A stretch of 64,000 bases of DNA from Agelaius tricolor (lineage: Eukaryota > Chordata > Aves > Passeriformes > Icteridae), in the NCBI GenBank assembly GCA_023055355.1, contig JALJCS010000009.1, forward strand, positions 22,717,001-22,781,000. Direction: 5' to 3'. Below are positions 1 to 12,440 of this stretch, piece by piece. The notes beneath the pieces were generated by a model. That model saw only the letters and a list, made by a program, of their open reading frames with translations. It made no database searches and was not told the origin of the DNA. The number at the start of each line of letters is the position of its first letter. Position 1 is the stretch's first letter. Both the position numbers and the translations under genes were made by a program.

Positions 1-378
1 GGAGTGAAGTTTTTCTAATTCGGAACAGATTCCCAATTCCTTACCAGAACCTTATCATCAAATGCATCTGATCTTACCACAGACAGGAATTTCATGCAAA
101 AAAATTCTGCCTTCCCCCTCATTTCTACAGCAGCAGACATCACACTATCTTCCAGCACTGTGCTCAAGAGTCAGAGACAGCTCAGTGAAGCATGGGAGGT
201 CAGTTCTTCTGACCTCTCCTTCTTCATGTTGCATGTGCTAAAAAAAATTCCCATCAAAATCTAGGTATGGGGGCAATTTCAGTAGCTTTAATGTGTGGTT
301 TTACTGTGCACAGGTAAGTTTCTACCCTGATTAAGAGGTACCAAATATCTCACATTCTGAGACCATGTTTAAAGATAT

Positions 379-413
379 TATCAGATATGGTAAGATATCA
401 GATATGGTAAGAT
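379..413. repeat. 17-bp tandem duplication
   Basis: The word tcagatatggtaagat occurs at 381-396 and again at 398-413, giving a period of 17. It looks like a small local duplication. No function can be inferred. Confidence 0.8.
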
Positions 414-2141
414 TGTCTGGGTAATTCATTAAAGATTTGATTTAAATGTGTCCTACTCCTTGGTCAAGCAATTACTGAATCTTTTCTCATGTGTGATCTT
501 ATTGTGTAGTCTCAAGAGGAAAGCAAAGGCATGGGGGAATGAAGCATTTTTTCATTCAGAATGTACAAAACAGATTTACTTGTGAGGCAACAGGATTACA
601 GTGAACTTGCAGGTATGTCAGATGGATTTTCTGAGTTCTGGAAGTTGTTGGCAAGGTGCCCTGCAGTCAGCTGGCTCCCTGTCTCTCATTAAATCTACAG
701 TTTTGCTGTTGATCCTTTGAGGCTCCTTTAAATTCAGAGGAGTGCCTGTCCCAGCCCCTGTGTGAAAGTGCTCAGTGAGGATTCCTCAGCAGGGTGAGAC
801 CTACTGAAGTCACAGAGTCACAATGAAAACAGAGCCATAATCATGAAAAACCACACAGCAGAAAGCATCACGAAGAACTTCTCTCTCAGTTTGTGCCCCT
901 CTGCACTCCATTTCCCTCTCAGAGGATGCTGCCTCCAGTCTGTTGTGTAAAGCATGCACAGAAATGGGTCAGGGGGATAAAATACAGAAGTATTTTAAGT
1001 ACTTTAAAATATACTTCAAAACACAAGTATATGTGTGATGCTTCAGTAGTTTTTCTGAGGCATGCATCTATTCCCCAACTTATTTAATCAACCCTGCCAA
1101 TAAATAGGCCTAATGAGGTCACCATTCCTATATTTTATTTATTTGAGGAACAGGCATCAGTAAAGAATGTGGTTTTAGTTTGGAAGTGTCTCTCTGTTCT
1201 TCTCAGTTTCAGTTGTTTAACAGTAGAAACCTGGCATGGATTGCATTTCACCTAACTCATATAACACAGCTACCTCCACATGGGCTGGTTGCCATCAACT
1301 CTGGTGCTGTTCGTGACTTATTTTGGATAATTTTTTTCTTGCTTAGACTACAAAGGGAGCCCAAACTATCAGGGCTGAAGAAATCTGAGTTCTTCACTCC
1401 TCGGCCTAGTGTGTGACAGACTCCACACCTTCAGCCTGGAGCTCAAGTCGTGATTTTTGCTGCCCAGGGCAAAAGAATTTGGCAGGAACAGAAACAGGCC
1501 ATGGTTTTTTGAGTCAGCATCTTCACATACTGGACAAACCCTTCTTCTAATACTGGCACTCAATTCTTTTGTTTGGGCACAAAGACATTTTCTTCTCCTG
1601 GGTAGTCTCTCCCTTTGCAACTGCTGATACATAACACTGCAATAATCTCTTCTGTTTCCTTTTCACTGTCTCATTCCCAGATGCTTATATCATGCATTAA
1701 ACCTCTGTTTTTAAAGACCATTTCATGTGCTACCATTTATTTACACTCCTTAAGTTCTCTTGTAGAATAGGTTTGTGTGTTTTGCACTGTTTTTGGTACT
1801 TTTCTTACTCCTCTTTTCAGTAAAAACCTCTTGAAAGTTTTGCTTGTCCAACAGCTTTGCTGATAACTCTGGGATTTTATAAATCGAACTCCCATACCCT
1901 CAGTAAAGACTCACATATCATGTCTAGAGCTGCGTGTCTGTGGCATATTCTTTAATGCTTTCCTGCACCTGTTAGATTCTCATGAGAAAAATGAATTTTT
2001 CATATGATGCATTCTTCTGGTGGATACAATAGGTTTCAGTTTGTGCAATGATCCTATCAATTTCTGTGCAGCTGTGAGCAAGATCAAGATGTAACTGAAG
2101 ATATACAGGACATTTGCAACAACGACAATAAAAATAAGAAT

Positions 2142-2169
2142 GATTTTTCAATTAAGATTTTTCAATTAA
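2142..2169. repeat. 14-bp tandem duplication
   Basis: gatttttcaattaa is repeated exactly and head to tail at 2142-2155 and 2156-2169. It is a short replication-slippage type duplication in AT-rich sequence. Confidence 0.85.
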
Positions 2170-5104
2170 GAATATTTGCAAGCAAAAAATTCTTGGCACT
2201 GTTCAGCACCTCTGTTGTTCTTCCAAATATACAATGGAAAAAAATCCTATTGAAAATGGTACAAGGATCCCACAAAACAAAAAGCTCAATTCAGGATTCA
2301 ATTTCATGCTGTCTGGCCTCATTAGCTGTGCTCCGTATGTTGTCCTCATCAGATACTGGGCAGGTACATTTCATGGGAAAACAAAAGTCCCTTGTATCTG
2401 CACTTTAAATGATTTTTATTTTTAGACGGCTTTAAGGAACAGAAATGAGACTCTACTGTTAAAATGTGCAATCCAGATCTCTGTCCGAGACCTTCTGGCA
2501 TTTCTGTGCTCTAGCAGGTAAAGGTGCAGCCACCAAGCTGATGGAAGCTGCAGAGGTTCTTCTCCAAGACTCCTGACTGCCTGAGAAGATGCAGAGGGAG
2601 AGGAGAAGGGGGCAGAGTTTTTATTTATTGCATCCCAGTATACTTTCTGCATCACTGCTTGCTCCCAAAGCAGTGAGTTCAGCTGCATGTGGCAAGTCTG
2701 GATTTGGAGTCCCACAGAATGGAGATTTCTGTTCATCCAGAGTGCAGGAATATCTGCCAAGGTTTCTCCAATGCTCTGCAAACCAGACTTGCTTCTGGCT
2801 GACAGAAACCCCCCTCCTCCTCTCTCATGAGGACATCTCACAGAAAGCCCCTCCAGTCAGACAGTGCAGCAGCAGCACAGGAGCATTTTGCCATCTGTTG
2901 TGCTTTGCCAGCTGAGCTGCTCAGACTGTTTCTGGGAACAGGTGCCTTTTGCCAGCCCTATCTGCTGCTTCCATCCTCAGCTTGCCTTGGCAGGATGATG
3001 AGCAGAGAGGTACAGACCTGCTGAGACCTCTTCTTCTCCCCTCGAGGACCACAAGTGCGTGCACTCCTGACACCCTCCAGGTGTGGACCACATGGTCCCA
3101 GCCCACGCGTTTCATCTTCGGTGGCCCCAGTCTCATCTTCCTGAAGAAATACAGCTATTTTCAAAAGAGAGGGGACTCCTCCTATGGAACTGGCCCAATA
3201 TTCATCAGTCAGAAGATGGGGATTTTCAAAATAGGTATATAGACAAGCTAACCTCACCATTTTGCCCCATTCAGGGATGTGAATCCTCTTTGCTCCTTTC
3301 TGTCACCTTCTGTTTACTTCTGTTCCATCTCCTTGGTCCCTTAAATTTATGCAAGGATGATTTAAAATCATGCCAGAGGGCCATGAAATGAATTTTCTCA
3401 TGCAGCAGATTTCAGGATTTTTAGCAATGACATCAGAGGCCATCTGGAAAGGCCAGCAGCAGCCACATATCATCCCAGAACACACACATACCCAACACCT
3501 CCTTCCCATGTGGAAAAACGCAATCAAGTCCTCCTGGCTCAATGGAGCTGTAAATGTCCTTTAAATCTGTCACTTTAATGTCCTCCTTGGAAGATGCAGA
3601 ATGAGGACGTAGGGTTTTTTTTCCTTATGGCTCTTTATATTATAAACCAGAGGAATTCAAAGTACTCCATGGGTTTTTACAGGAGTTCTTTGAAATTATT
3701 GTGTTCTGGCAGGAGTAGCAATAAAGTTTTGAACTGTGTTTCCTTCTGACATTCAGGAGAGTCAGAAGTCAACCTGGCTGTGAGCAGCTGAGACAAGATA
3801 AATCTTTCGTGGCAGTAGACTAGCAAAGCCAGGCATGCTCTGTAGGGAAGGCTTTATTCTCTCAAAGCACGTGTAGGAAAGGTGTAAAAATCAGATTTTC
3901 CATCCCAGGGCAGAACTTCATGCTGGGAGGACAGGACTACAGTGCCCGCTGCCTGTGGAATATTGTCAAATCTGTAAAAAAACTAACTGCACAATTGTAG
4001 AGTGGTTAGCCATCCTCACAATCACATAATACCTCCAAAAGTGTGTCAGCAAAACCAGGGGTAGTCAAACACAGCATTGCTGTACCCCAGGGCACCAGCA
4101 TTTTAAGCACCTTTCCTGACCACTGGAACTACAATGGTTTACTATACTGAGTTGAACAGAAAACTGCATGGAATGAGGAGAACAGCACAATGGAACAAAT
4201 AGCAAACATAACACATGGAACAACCATGGAAAGCAAGCACAACATGGAAATCATCAAATCAGAAAGGTGCTGTAATGGGAAAACCAGGTATTTTGATGTT
4301 GACAACTTCAGACAAGCATTCTTTTCAGTTCAATTATTGCCTCCATACATAAGGAAGTTACACAACATTCATTTTTGTATTTTTTGCACTTTAATACTTT
4401 TTCCTCCATTGGATATTTATTTTTCAGTCCAGATTTTTCTTTCTTTTTCCTTTAATTTCTTTTTCCTCTACAGTTCATTTTAGCATAATGGCATGCTTGA
4501 CTGGTGTACCTGGCAGACATGAAACATTCCAGGTCTGTATTTATGAAAGCAATAGATGAACTGGTTTTCCTGCTCAATAGTTTCCTTGCATTTTATTTAA
4601 TTCCTGAGAATGCAGTAAAAGACATAACCAGCTTTTGCATTTTGATTTTCATAGATTTTTCTTTTGTAAACCTTTTTGCCTAATAATTTCTCACTCCTTC
4701 TTTTCTTGGTTTGATCTGCAGTCAGTTCCATCGTCTTCTCTTCCAAGTCTGCAGTAACCATCATATGACTTTTCTTGTTCTTGTTTCTTGCTCTGATTTT
4801 GTTTTCTTATTCATCCTGAATTTGAGTTTCATCCTCTTACTTGATAGCCCAACAAAAGACTTGGACCTAAAGGACCCTGAACACAATGTCCCAACTTGAA
4901 AAACATGTCACAGAAGGTGCTCAGAAGATCTGATCCCAAACATTCATGTGGTGTTTTCTGTAAATGAGTAACTCTTTGATTTGCTTCTGATTACTGTACT
5001 CATTTTCCTTTAAATAGTTTTGCATCTCAGCCACTGCAGCCTCCCTTCTGCATCCATTAGAATTCTATTACTGTGGTTTTTACTCAGCTATTGCAATTTT
5101 CCTT

Positions 5105-5106
<2 letters not shown>

Positions 5107-5162
<56 letters not shown>
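5107..5162. repeat. poly-T homopolymer, about 56 nt
   Basis: An uninterrupted T run follows a pyrimidine-rich lead-in. Downstream sequence is not a repeat I recognise, so I cannot show that this is the reversed poly-A tail of a retrocopy. CR1 elements do not end in poly-A, so a CR1 origin is unlikely. The exact length of such a run is unreliable in any assembly. Confidence 0.9.
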
Positions 5163-5163
<1 letters not shown>

Positions 5164-8100
5164 TGGTCAGTCGCTGTTTCACTTTTGTCTGAGCAGAAAA
5201 AGAGGTTTTGTGCTGACAATGTTGATTAATCAGTATGGCCACATGTTGAGCTAATTTTAGAGGGAAAAAACCCCTAAGTTTTGAAACAGTTTATACATGG
5301 AAAATGTATATACGAAAGCATTGTAACTCTAATAAATATTAAGGTGACTATTCCTAAAAGCAAATAATTATTCAGTGCAAAGGACTGATGAAATTAAAAT
5401 AATTTTGAAATTTTCCTCAGCCCTTATAAAACTTTGGTTCTGGTTGTTTTTAAATTGTTCTGGTAAAGCAGACTGGAAAATGAAGGAATGTATACAGACC
5501 ATGTAATTATCTGTGAAAAGGGAGAACAGTGAGACTGCTATTTCCACAGACTGATTTCTTAAGAAACCTTCCTTAGAAGAAATTGGAAATGAGTTTTCAG
5601 GACTCAGTCAACTTAAAAATTACTAGCAAACACAATGAAGATTCCAGAATGCAAAACATATTTAGGCAAGTAGCCCCATAAACGCTAGACAGAAAGGGCA
5701 AGCAATACTTTTAGACTTTTTTAAAACATAGTTAATCTCCAATTCAAGTGAGATTTTAATGTTTACAGGGGAATTACATCTAGGTTTGGCTATTGCAGGT
5801 CCACCAAAACTGTGGAACACTTTGATTTGCATGTGCTGCCGTGACCTCTGTCATTGTTAAATTGGACTGGTACATCAAGGGGAATGGTTTGGAAGCAGCC
5901 AGACAATTACAACTTCTCCACACAGACTTTTTCCTCAAGGATGTTGTATGGTCCTTTTCTTGTAATACCTCTCATTCTGTTAATCCAAAAGTTCAGCTAT
6001 GGGTTGTGTGTCAGCATCAAGTGCAGAACACCTGGAGGACAGCAGCATACTTTCAGTCTTTCTTACATACAACATCCAAGAAGGGATTAGGAGATCCCCA
6101 ACAGAGCAGAAGTGCTGGTAATCTTCTTCTACCTCTTCTATTTCGTTGCATGATTCCCTAGGTGCTAGTGAGAGTATAAGCCCTCAGGAGGAGAATAAGT
6201 GAGCAGGGGAAGGCATAAACTATAATGTGCAAAATTTTTGTTTTTATCATGGAAAACAATGGGAAAATTCTTATTGTGAAAGTCCTCCTATGGGAAATGA
6301 ATGTAATAACAAGAAGTGTGATCTGTAGGGCAGAAGTTTCAGTGCAATCTGAAAAACTCCAATTATTTAAATCACTGCAAGCTGATGGGTCTGTCAAAGG
6401 GTTTAGAAGGAAAGAAAATATAAAATTTCACAGATATTTCCAAGAATGCAGAGATTATTCAGAAGTATAGCAATTGTTTGTGGAGCCGAGAAATCCTCTT
6501 CTATGTTAATTTGTTCAGCTTTTGAAAGGGGATGAGAAAGAGCTGGGGAATTGGAGATTACTCCCCTATCTCTGTACTAAAGAGAGATAAAGACTTTCTC
6601 CTTAGAAGCAGATAAGAGCACTCCTCCTTTATTTATTTTCCTTAGGGAAAGGTGAGTTCCAGTAAGCAGGACATCTTTTGCAGCATTCCCATAATATTTG
6701 AGCATGTCAGCATCACCTTTTCAGCACCTTGATTCCTACTGCAGTGCTTCAGTGAAAATGATCCCTAGGTATGCCAGGATAAATGACAACTTTTTGCATC
6801 ATAGGCAAGAACAAACCACAATCAGATTTTGACAGCAAAAAGCTCTGTTCTCTGTTACACATATCTTCACAACATCATATACCTTCAAAACACAGATTGC
6901 AGAAGACAATTCCTGGCTGCCTTTTCATCTATTTCACTTCTCCAGACAGGACTTCCACAGATGCTTATAAAGGGTCTACAGACTGTCCATATTTCTTTAG
7001 TGGTGTTGCAGGAACCAATTCATATCCAGAGACATGGTGAGCTATCAAACCTTGTGCAGTGTCAAATAAGGGAGCAAAGATGCAACCTCCACACTAGCAT
7101 TACCTAACTTGCTCTTTAATGCTTAATTAATGATGTTTAGTCACATAACCTAAACTGCCATTTCAGAGAGTGTTGAGGGGTTTTAAAACCTTGATGCTGT
7201 TATCAATGATCCATTGAGAATGCAATTTTTGATATTAATTTTTTTTGTTATTCCAAGTACTAAAGTTGTTCATGGAAGTATATAAAGGAAATAAATGTAA
7301 CTATGCACCACAGCCTTTTCAAATAAAAATTCTTTCAGTAAAAAGTAAATATATAAATAAAAATCACTTATTAATACCAATGGCCTTTAAAGCAACTGTG
7401 CTGAATTATGCAGGAAATCCAAAAGGGTGCCTGGGCACTGTGTGCCAGAATGTTTTCACAGGGTGTATTACATGACAGAAGGACAACCAACTGAAATTCA
7501 TCAAATATTTCTTGTTGAAGACTGGAATTTACAAAAAACAAATATTTTGGTATGACTCACAGGATGTTATTTCACAACTACACACACACATCTTCATACC
7601 AAAACTTACTTTTGTACAGTTATTGAGAATAATTGCTAAGGGAGAGACAAAAGTGGTCTTTACACTCTGTAACTACTGGTTTCTGCCATTGTCCTGCTCT
7701 TATTTTTGTCATCAGTTTTGGCATCCTAGATCAATTTGTGTCCCTAAGCCCGATTAAACACTAACACTTCTCTGCAAGACTTGTATTTCTCATCTATACC
7801 CTTCTGCAAACCTTTCTTCCCATTTGCGCTATGACAAGTGGTACCCATAGGTAGAGAAGAGAAATACCAGGTACAGCCACCTGCCCACTCCAGTCATGTA
7901 CCAGTCACCAGATTGATGCTGCTGCCTCATACCTTTCTCTTCTGAGCTCAGAGAAGGTCCCTACAAGAGCTGTTTCTTGGTCCTGGAGATTTGTGACTTT
8001 ACATGGTTTTTTTGCCCCAACACAGAGTGGAAGCAGAGAAAAGGCCTTAAACTCAAAATCTGTGGTAACGTTAAGATGCTCAAGTGAATAAACGAAAGAA

Positions 8101-8269
8101 TTTCCGCAAAAAGGAGTGCAAGTGGTTTTATTCCAGCTTTGGGGGTATCTCTGAACACCCTGAACAGTAGAGCTGACGTTTATTTCCTAGTGTCTGCACA
8201 CAAAAACAAATTGATAGCGGAAAAAAGACATTCTTCAAAAAATCAACTCCTTTGCAACTTAATAGGACT
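5163..8269. other. single-copy noncoding sequence, no gene seen
   Basis: AT-rich unique sequence. Overlapping ORFs of about 80-105 codons near 5.84-6.16 kb have no recognisable domain. An exact octamer motif (ATTTGCAT) lies at 5825-5832, but that is about what chance predicts in this composition. No mobile element was recognised. Confidence 0.55.
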
Positions 8270-9140
8270 CTGATCACCCATGTAAAATGAGTCACGTTTT
8301 ATTGCAATCTTCTCTAACCCTGACCTCCTCCACTCAGACACACCTCACGGAAAGAGAGGTGGAAGCACAATTTCAAGGGCAAGAGGCAGGTAATAATATT
8401 AAATGGCCACGGTGGGACTGCAGCAATGGATTGAGCAGATTGGATTTGCCCAGTGCACCAAAATGCCCATTCAGTCCTCACTTCTTTACAGGCTGCCTTT
8501 CCAGTCCCTCTGTGCTATATTTCATGGTCAAATTCAGGTGATGACATGGACAATTTAGTGTCTGAGTTCTTTCTAACCCAGGACATGGTGTTGTAATTAC
8601 ACGCTCCAGCGCAGGCCTGCATTCCGAGATAACAAACAACCTTGTAAAAGAGGGGGAAAAAAATCCTTTAATAGAGTGCAGTTCCCTTCTCCACGGGCTG
8701 AGCGACCTGAACAGCAAAGGAAATTCCTCTGCATCACTGTGTACCTGGAAGCACCGAACGGAATGAGCCCAAGTCACGCCAGAAATTATTCACCAGGAGC
8801 TAATGGCTACTAAAAGCATGGTTTCCCTCCTTTGTCCAAAGTGCTTTGCTGCAGGCTTGATGCAAATGCAGTTTTCATAAGCAGCCCTTTCCCAGATACA
8901 TTCCCTCTGACAACACTACTTCAGTCTCTGGTCTTGCTCGAAACACTCCTCATTGAGCATCAGAGGCTCCTTCCATAAAGCAGTTTTCACGCAGGCAAAT
9001 TAGCTCCCAGCACGCACTCAATAAATCTACACCCAAATCATCTCAATTTCCATGCTTTGGCCTCAAGACAGTCATAAAGGCCTGCAGGTTAAGACTGCAA
9101 AATACTGTGGGATGCAAATTACAGGAAAAAGTACCTGTGT
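8270..9140. promoter_or_regulatory. candidate conserved noncoding element block
   Basis: A single-copy stretch of even composition that keeps scattered CpGs in a CpG-poor setting and lacks microsatellites or repeat signatures. Two exact POU octamer motifs (ATGCAAAT) sit at 8860-8867 and 9112-9119. These traits resemble vertebrate conserved noncoding elements, but conservation cannot be seen from one genome. The call is an inference, and the ORFs here (84-99 codons) carry no recognised domain. Confidence 0.3.
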
Positions 9141-11029
9141 ATCAGAAGGCAGAAGAAACAGGAATGTGGAAGATCACACACAGTTTTTTAAAAAGATATA
9201 ATTAATGGAGGCTTGATAGGGGCAAGATGAGTCTTGTAGGTAGCAATATAATTACATGACTACTTGGAAAATTTGCCAAAATTTTAAAGCCAGGATCAGC
9301 TTTAACATTCACTAAAAATGTGAGAGTTGTTGCCAGGTGTATTTGTTAAAAAACCTTAAAGTTAGCACTGCCTCAGCCACAGGTTAGGTCTCTTTTTGGG
9401 TCCTTCACCTCTTAGTCTTTTGTCCAAGCAAGAAACAACAAAACATTTCCACTTCTGGACTGGGTTGTTGAAGTTTGTCTTTCTGCCATTTGCCTTTTGT
9501 ATTTTTTAATTTGAGGCTCTTCTTACTTCCCTTTTTTATTTTTTTTCTTATTGTCTACTTATAAGTATGAATCCATTCACAGCAAACATCCCAAAAATCA
9601 AGAGACAGTGTTCATGTATGGAGAAGACATTTCCTTTTCCCTTATACTTTTCCAAGCTCTGTCATGAACAGATGTTATTTTTCTTCAGGCCAACTGGAAC
9701 AACCGTTCAAAGAAGTATGAACCTTATTTTTCATCTCAGCATGGTGTTAATTCAGGATTGATCTATACATAGGCTGGAACTAAAAAAAGACCAGTCCTAT
9801 AAATCATACCTGCAGTTCAAGTGTGTAGACGAATATTTTGGTGGCTCATCCACATATTAACCTGATTTTGTTAGTAAATCATGACCAGAATAGGTAACAG
9901 ACAAATCCCTACTTTAGCCCTAGTGTTTCTGGTGCAAATCTGATGGAGATTTGTTTAACAGAGAAAAGCCACTCTGAATGAAAAAAACACAACATTGTCA
10001 CACCAACATTCACTGGTAAGCTCAGATTTAACCCAAGTTGCCATTTTGCTTCCAGTTTGGATGCACTGATGCCCCTCTAATACCTGAAGATAACAGTTTT
10101 GATGTCACTAAAATTAACCTTTTCATTCCTGCTCCCAGGCCCCCATTATTGATTTACTGTGCATCTCTCCATTGCCACGTATAAACAAGCACAGGAACAC
10201 ACAATGCCTTACATATCTCCTTGTGTTTCTCCACAAAGAGTTAAACTCACCAGAACTCTGGGGTCTTCTGGGGTAGGTCCTCAGGTATCACCCCAAGCTG
10301 GAAAGGTTGTTCTGGTGCTTGAAAAGTTTCACCTTCCTGGAGCCACGTCTTCTCCCCAGGCAGCTCCCAGAGAGAAACAAAGACCTCGGATGTTTCTCAC
10401 ACTCTGCCCATAAACCTGTCTCCCTTTCTGCTGTACAGAAAGTGATGGGAGAGGAAGAATGTATTTGGCGTGCAGGGAAGATAAAGGTAGTTGTGGGCAG
10501 AGACTGAAGAAGGAAAAAAAAGGGAGTGATTGTTCACCAGAAGATCTGAAATAAGGCAACAGAGCAGCTGGACTGCTCAGTTGAGGGAGAGGATGAGAGA
10601 AGCAGAGACCAGACAAGAAGGAAAGTAGTTTGGGAATGCACGGCCCACAGGAAGATGAGGGTGAGGATGAAAAGAAAATTAATTTCCAGGTGAAGAAAGA
10701 GTAGAGAGGGAATGAAGATGAAGTAGGGGAAGAATTAAACTTGTGATGGCAAAATGCTGGCTCTAGCAGAGAACTGGCACTGCACCAGTGGTGATTAATT
10801 ACAGTGCCTTTTTTTCATCACAGGCTTGTTCCTTTTGGAATACAACAATAGATGGTTTCATTATATGCAGACTCTGAGAACAAATTTTTAAAAAATGTTC
10901 TTGCACATTACTGCAAATATGGCTTCAGCACTCTGTGCAAGACTTGCTGTGTTTTATGGGTGCTGAGCCTCAAAATCTGACTTTATACATGGCAGGATAT
11001 TTTTTAAAGGCCAGCAGAGTGAAACCACT
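9141..11029. other. single-copy noncoding sequence, no gene seen
   Basis: Unique AT-rich sequence followed by a strand-asymmetric purine-rich portion (listed separately). Short ORFs near 10.16-10.6 kb on opposite strands overlap and look accidental. Confidence 0.55.
10438..10740 (+). repeat. purine-rich (GA-skewed) tract
   Basis: For about 300 bases the plus strand is dominated by A and G, with many gaag/gagg/aggaa words and few pyrimidines. It is degenerate rather than a clean microsatellite. Such tracts can be old GA simple repeats. Any structural or regulatory role is speculation. Confidence 0.6.
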
Positions 11030-11690
11030 AGTGATGTAAACAACAATGTTTACAATATTTATTATGTGATTGAGCACGTTGCATAAACACACCCAAGCTC
11101 TGTGCACAAGCAATCACTGACATATTTACACCATGGCTCTGGAGCCCAAATGCAAATGTGTACAATAAAGCAGCAGACTGAGACTTTCAGGCGCGAGGGA
11201 ACAATCAAGTGCCGCGTGATGAAACATAATTGGAAGCCATTACATCTTCTGGATTCTGAAAGCAGATTTTTTAAAGACTATTTTAGAGCTAAATGCTGCT
11301 TTAAAAAACATCATAAAAATTTGTTTTCAAATGAAAGAGGGGGGAAAAAAGGATCCCTCCCTTTTGAAATGACAGATGTTCCTAGGAGCTGCACTTCACT
11401 ATAGAAGTTTCCAGTGACAGCAAATAATATTGTATTGGCAATGTCTTAGTGGCAGGCTGCATTGCACCTACAGAACTGCTATCTGATGGTGATTTCACAG
11501 GGGGAATGAGCATCTCTTATGCCAAGCCATTATCTTAAGCCTATGATAACAAAACTGAAATGACTGAATACAAAATGCATGCAGTAGGGATAAAGTTAAA
11601 GAATTCAGCTGGATGATGACCTTGCAATTCAGCTAGCAGAGGATTTAGATAAATGTGACTGTTTTTTCATTTGTTTCAATGAGATCATTG
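11030..11690. promoter_or_regulatory. candidate conserved noncoding element with inverted forkhead-type motifs
   Basis: Single-copy block free of recognised repeats. It opens with GTAAACA at 11036-11042 and its exact reverse complement TGTTTAC at 11047-11053, separated by four bases. Both arms match the core forkhead (FOX) recognition word, and the spacer region also contains an ACAAT SOX-like core. An exact octamer motif lies at 11150-11157, and CpGs (gcgcgag, gccgcgtg) persist near 11.19-11.22 kb. The motif matches are visible. Enhancer function is inference. Confidence 0.3.
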
Positions 11691-12054
11691 ATATAAGATT
11701 TGTAACACAGCTACACACATGCACAGAGTGCCACAGCAATATACATATAGCTACCAGATGCTGAAATAAAAAATGTACCAGTGATGTTGCCTAGCTTCAA
11801 GAGCCAGCTGAAGGTTAAGATGTGTCTACAGACCAGGAGTGAAGCAGGTATTTATGTATCAAAGGTTTTCAGCATTGTTATCGATGCTCATGAGATATGA
11901 TTAATACAAAAAATTGATTTGATACCAGCTTGTGGCATTACCTGTTACATTGTACAAAGAAGCATTGGGGATGAACAAGAATTAAAAAAAGGGAGTCATG
12001 ATAGTAAGACTTTAACCAAAGTTCCAAAGTTGTGTTAATTCATGTCGTAGTTGA
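11691..12054. other. single-copy noncoding spacer
   Basis: AT-rich sequence between the candidate conserved block and the minus-strand LTR. No ORF, repeat or structural signal recognised. Confidence 0.5.
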
Positions 12055-12440
12055 GAAAGTCACAAAATAAAGCAACACTCCATTTTCAGAAGGCTTCAAA
12101 CCCATTTTTATTATAGCATGCATGCTTTTTATACATTCTTACAAAACTCCTAAGTTTAAACTTTACTCATTGGTCACAAGAGACAAACTAAGTGCTTATT
12201 AGAATGGGCAGTTGCAGGTTTCTCTTAATTTATCCTTCTTTCTTTCTTGGCTTCTATGTCAATGACCTTGGTAGAAAATTCTTTCAGGGGTAAACATGGA
12301 TCCTCTTATCAAACTTCTCTCTGGCTCACAGAAGTCACTGTAAAACCTCTTCCACAGATTCACATAGGATGACTCCTCACTTAGGGTGAAGAGGATGGGT
12401 ACCATCTTCACCTAGGACCATTTATGTGAAGATGCTCCTG
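12055..12440 (-). mobile_element. probable ERVK-like LTR (minus strand), edges uncertain
   Basis: Read on the minus strand, the segment has a TATA-like TATAAAAAGC (about 12126-12135) followed by an AATAAA-type signal (reverse of tttttatta, about 12106-12115) and a short R/U5-like end. On the plus strand the order 'cttttttata..ttggtcacaagagacaa' resembles avian ERVK-type LTRs as I remember them. No target-site duplication or internal retroviral sequence was identified, so it may be a solo or truncated LTR. Both ends are estimates. Confidence 0.45.

Larger units (their letters stand above)
1..5106. other. single-copy noncoding sequence, no gene seen
   Basis: AT-rich, CpG-poor sequence without a recognisable exon. 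ORFs up to about 140 codons occur on both strands around 2.4-2.9 kb and overlap one another, as chance ORFs do. None resembles a family I know. Small direct repeats at 379-413 and 2142-2169 are listed separately. Pyrimidine-rich patches occur near 4.36-4.48 kb. I see no LINE or LTR signature in this stretch. Confidence 0.6.

Noticed and set aside
2422..2841. 139-codon minus-strand ORF
   Set aside because: Translation not recognised and overlapped by a 108-codon plus-strand frame. Composition gives no sign of coding selection.
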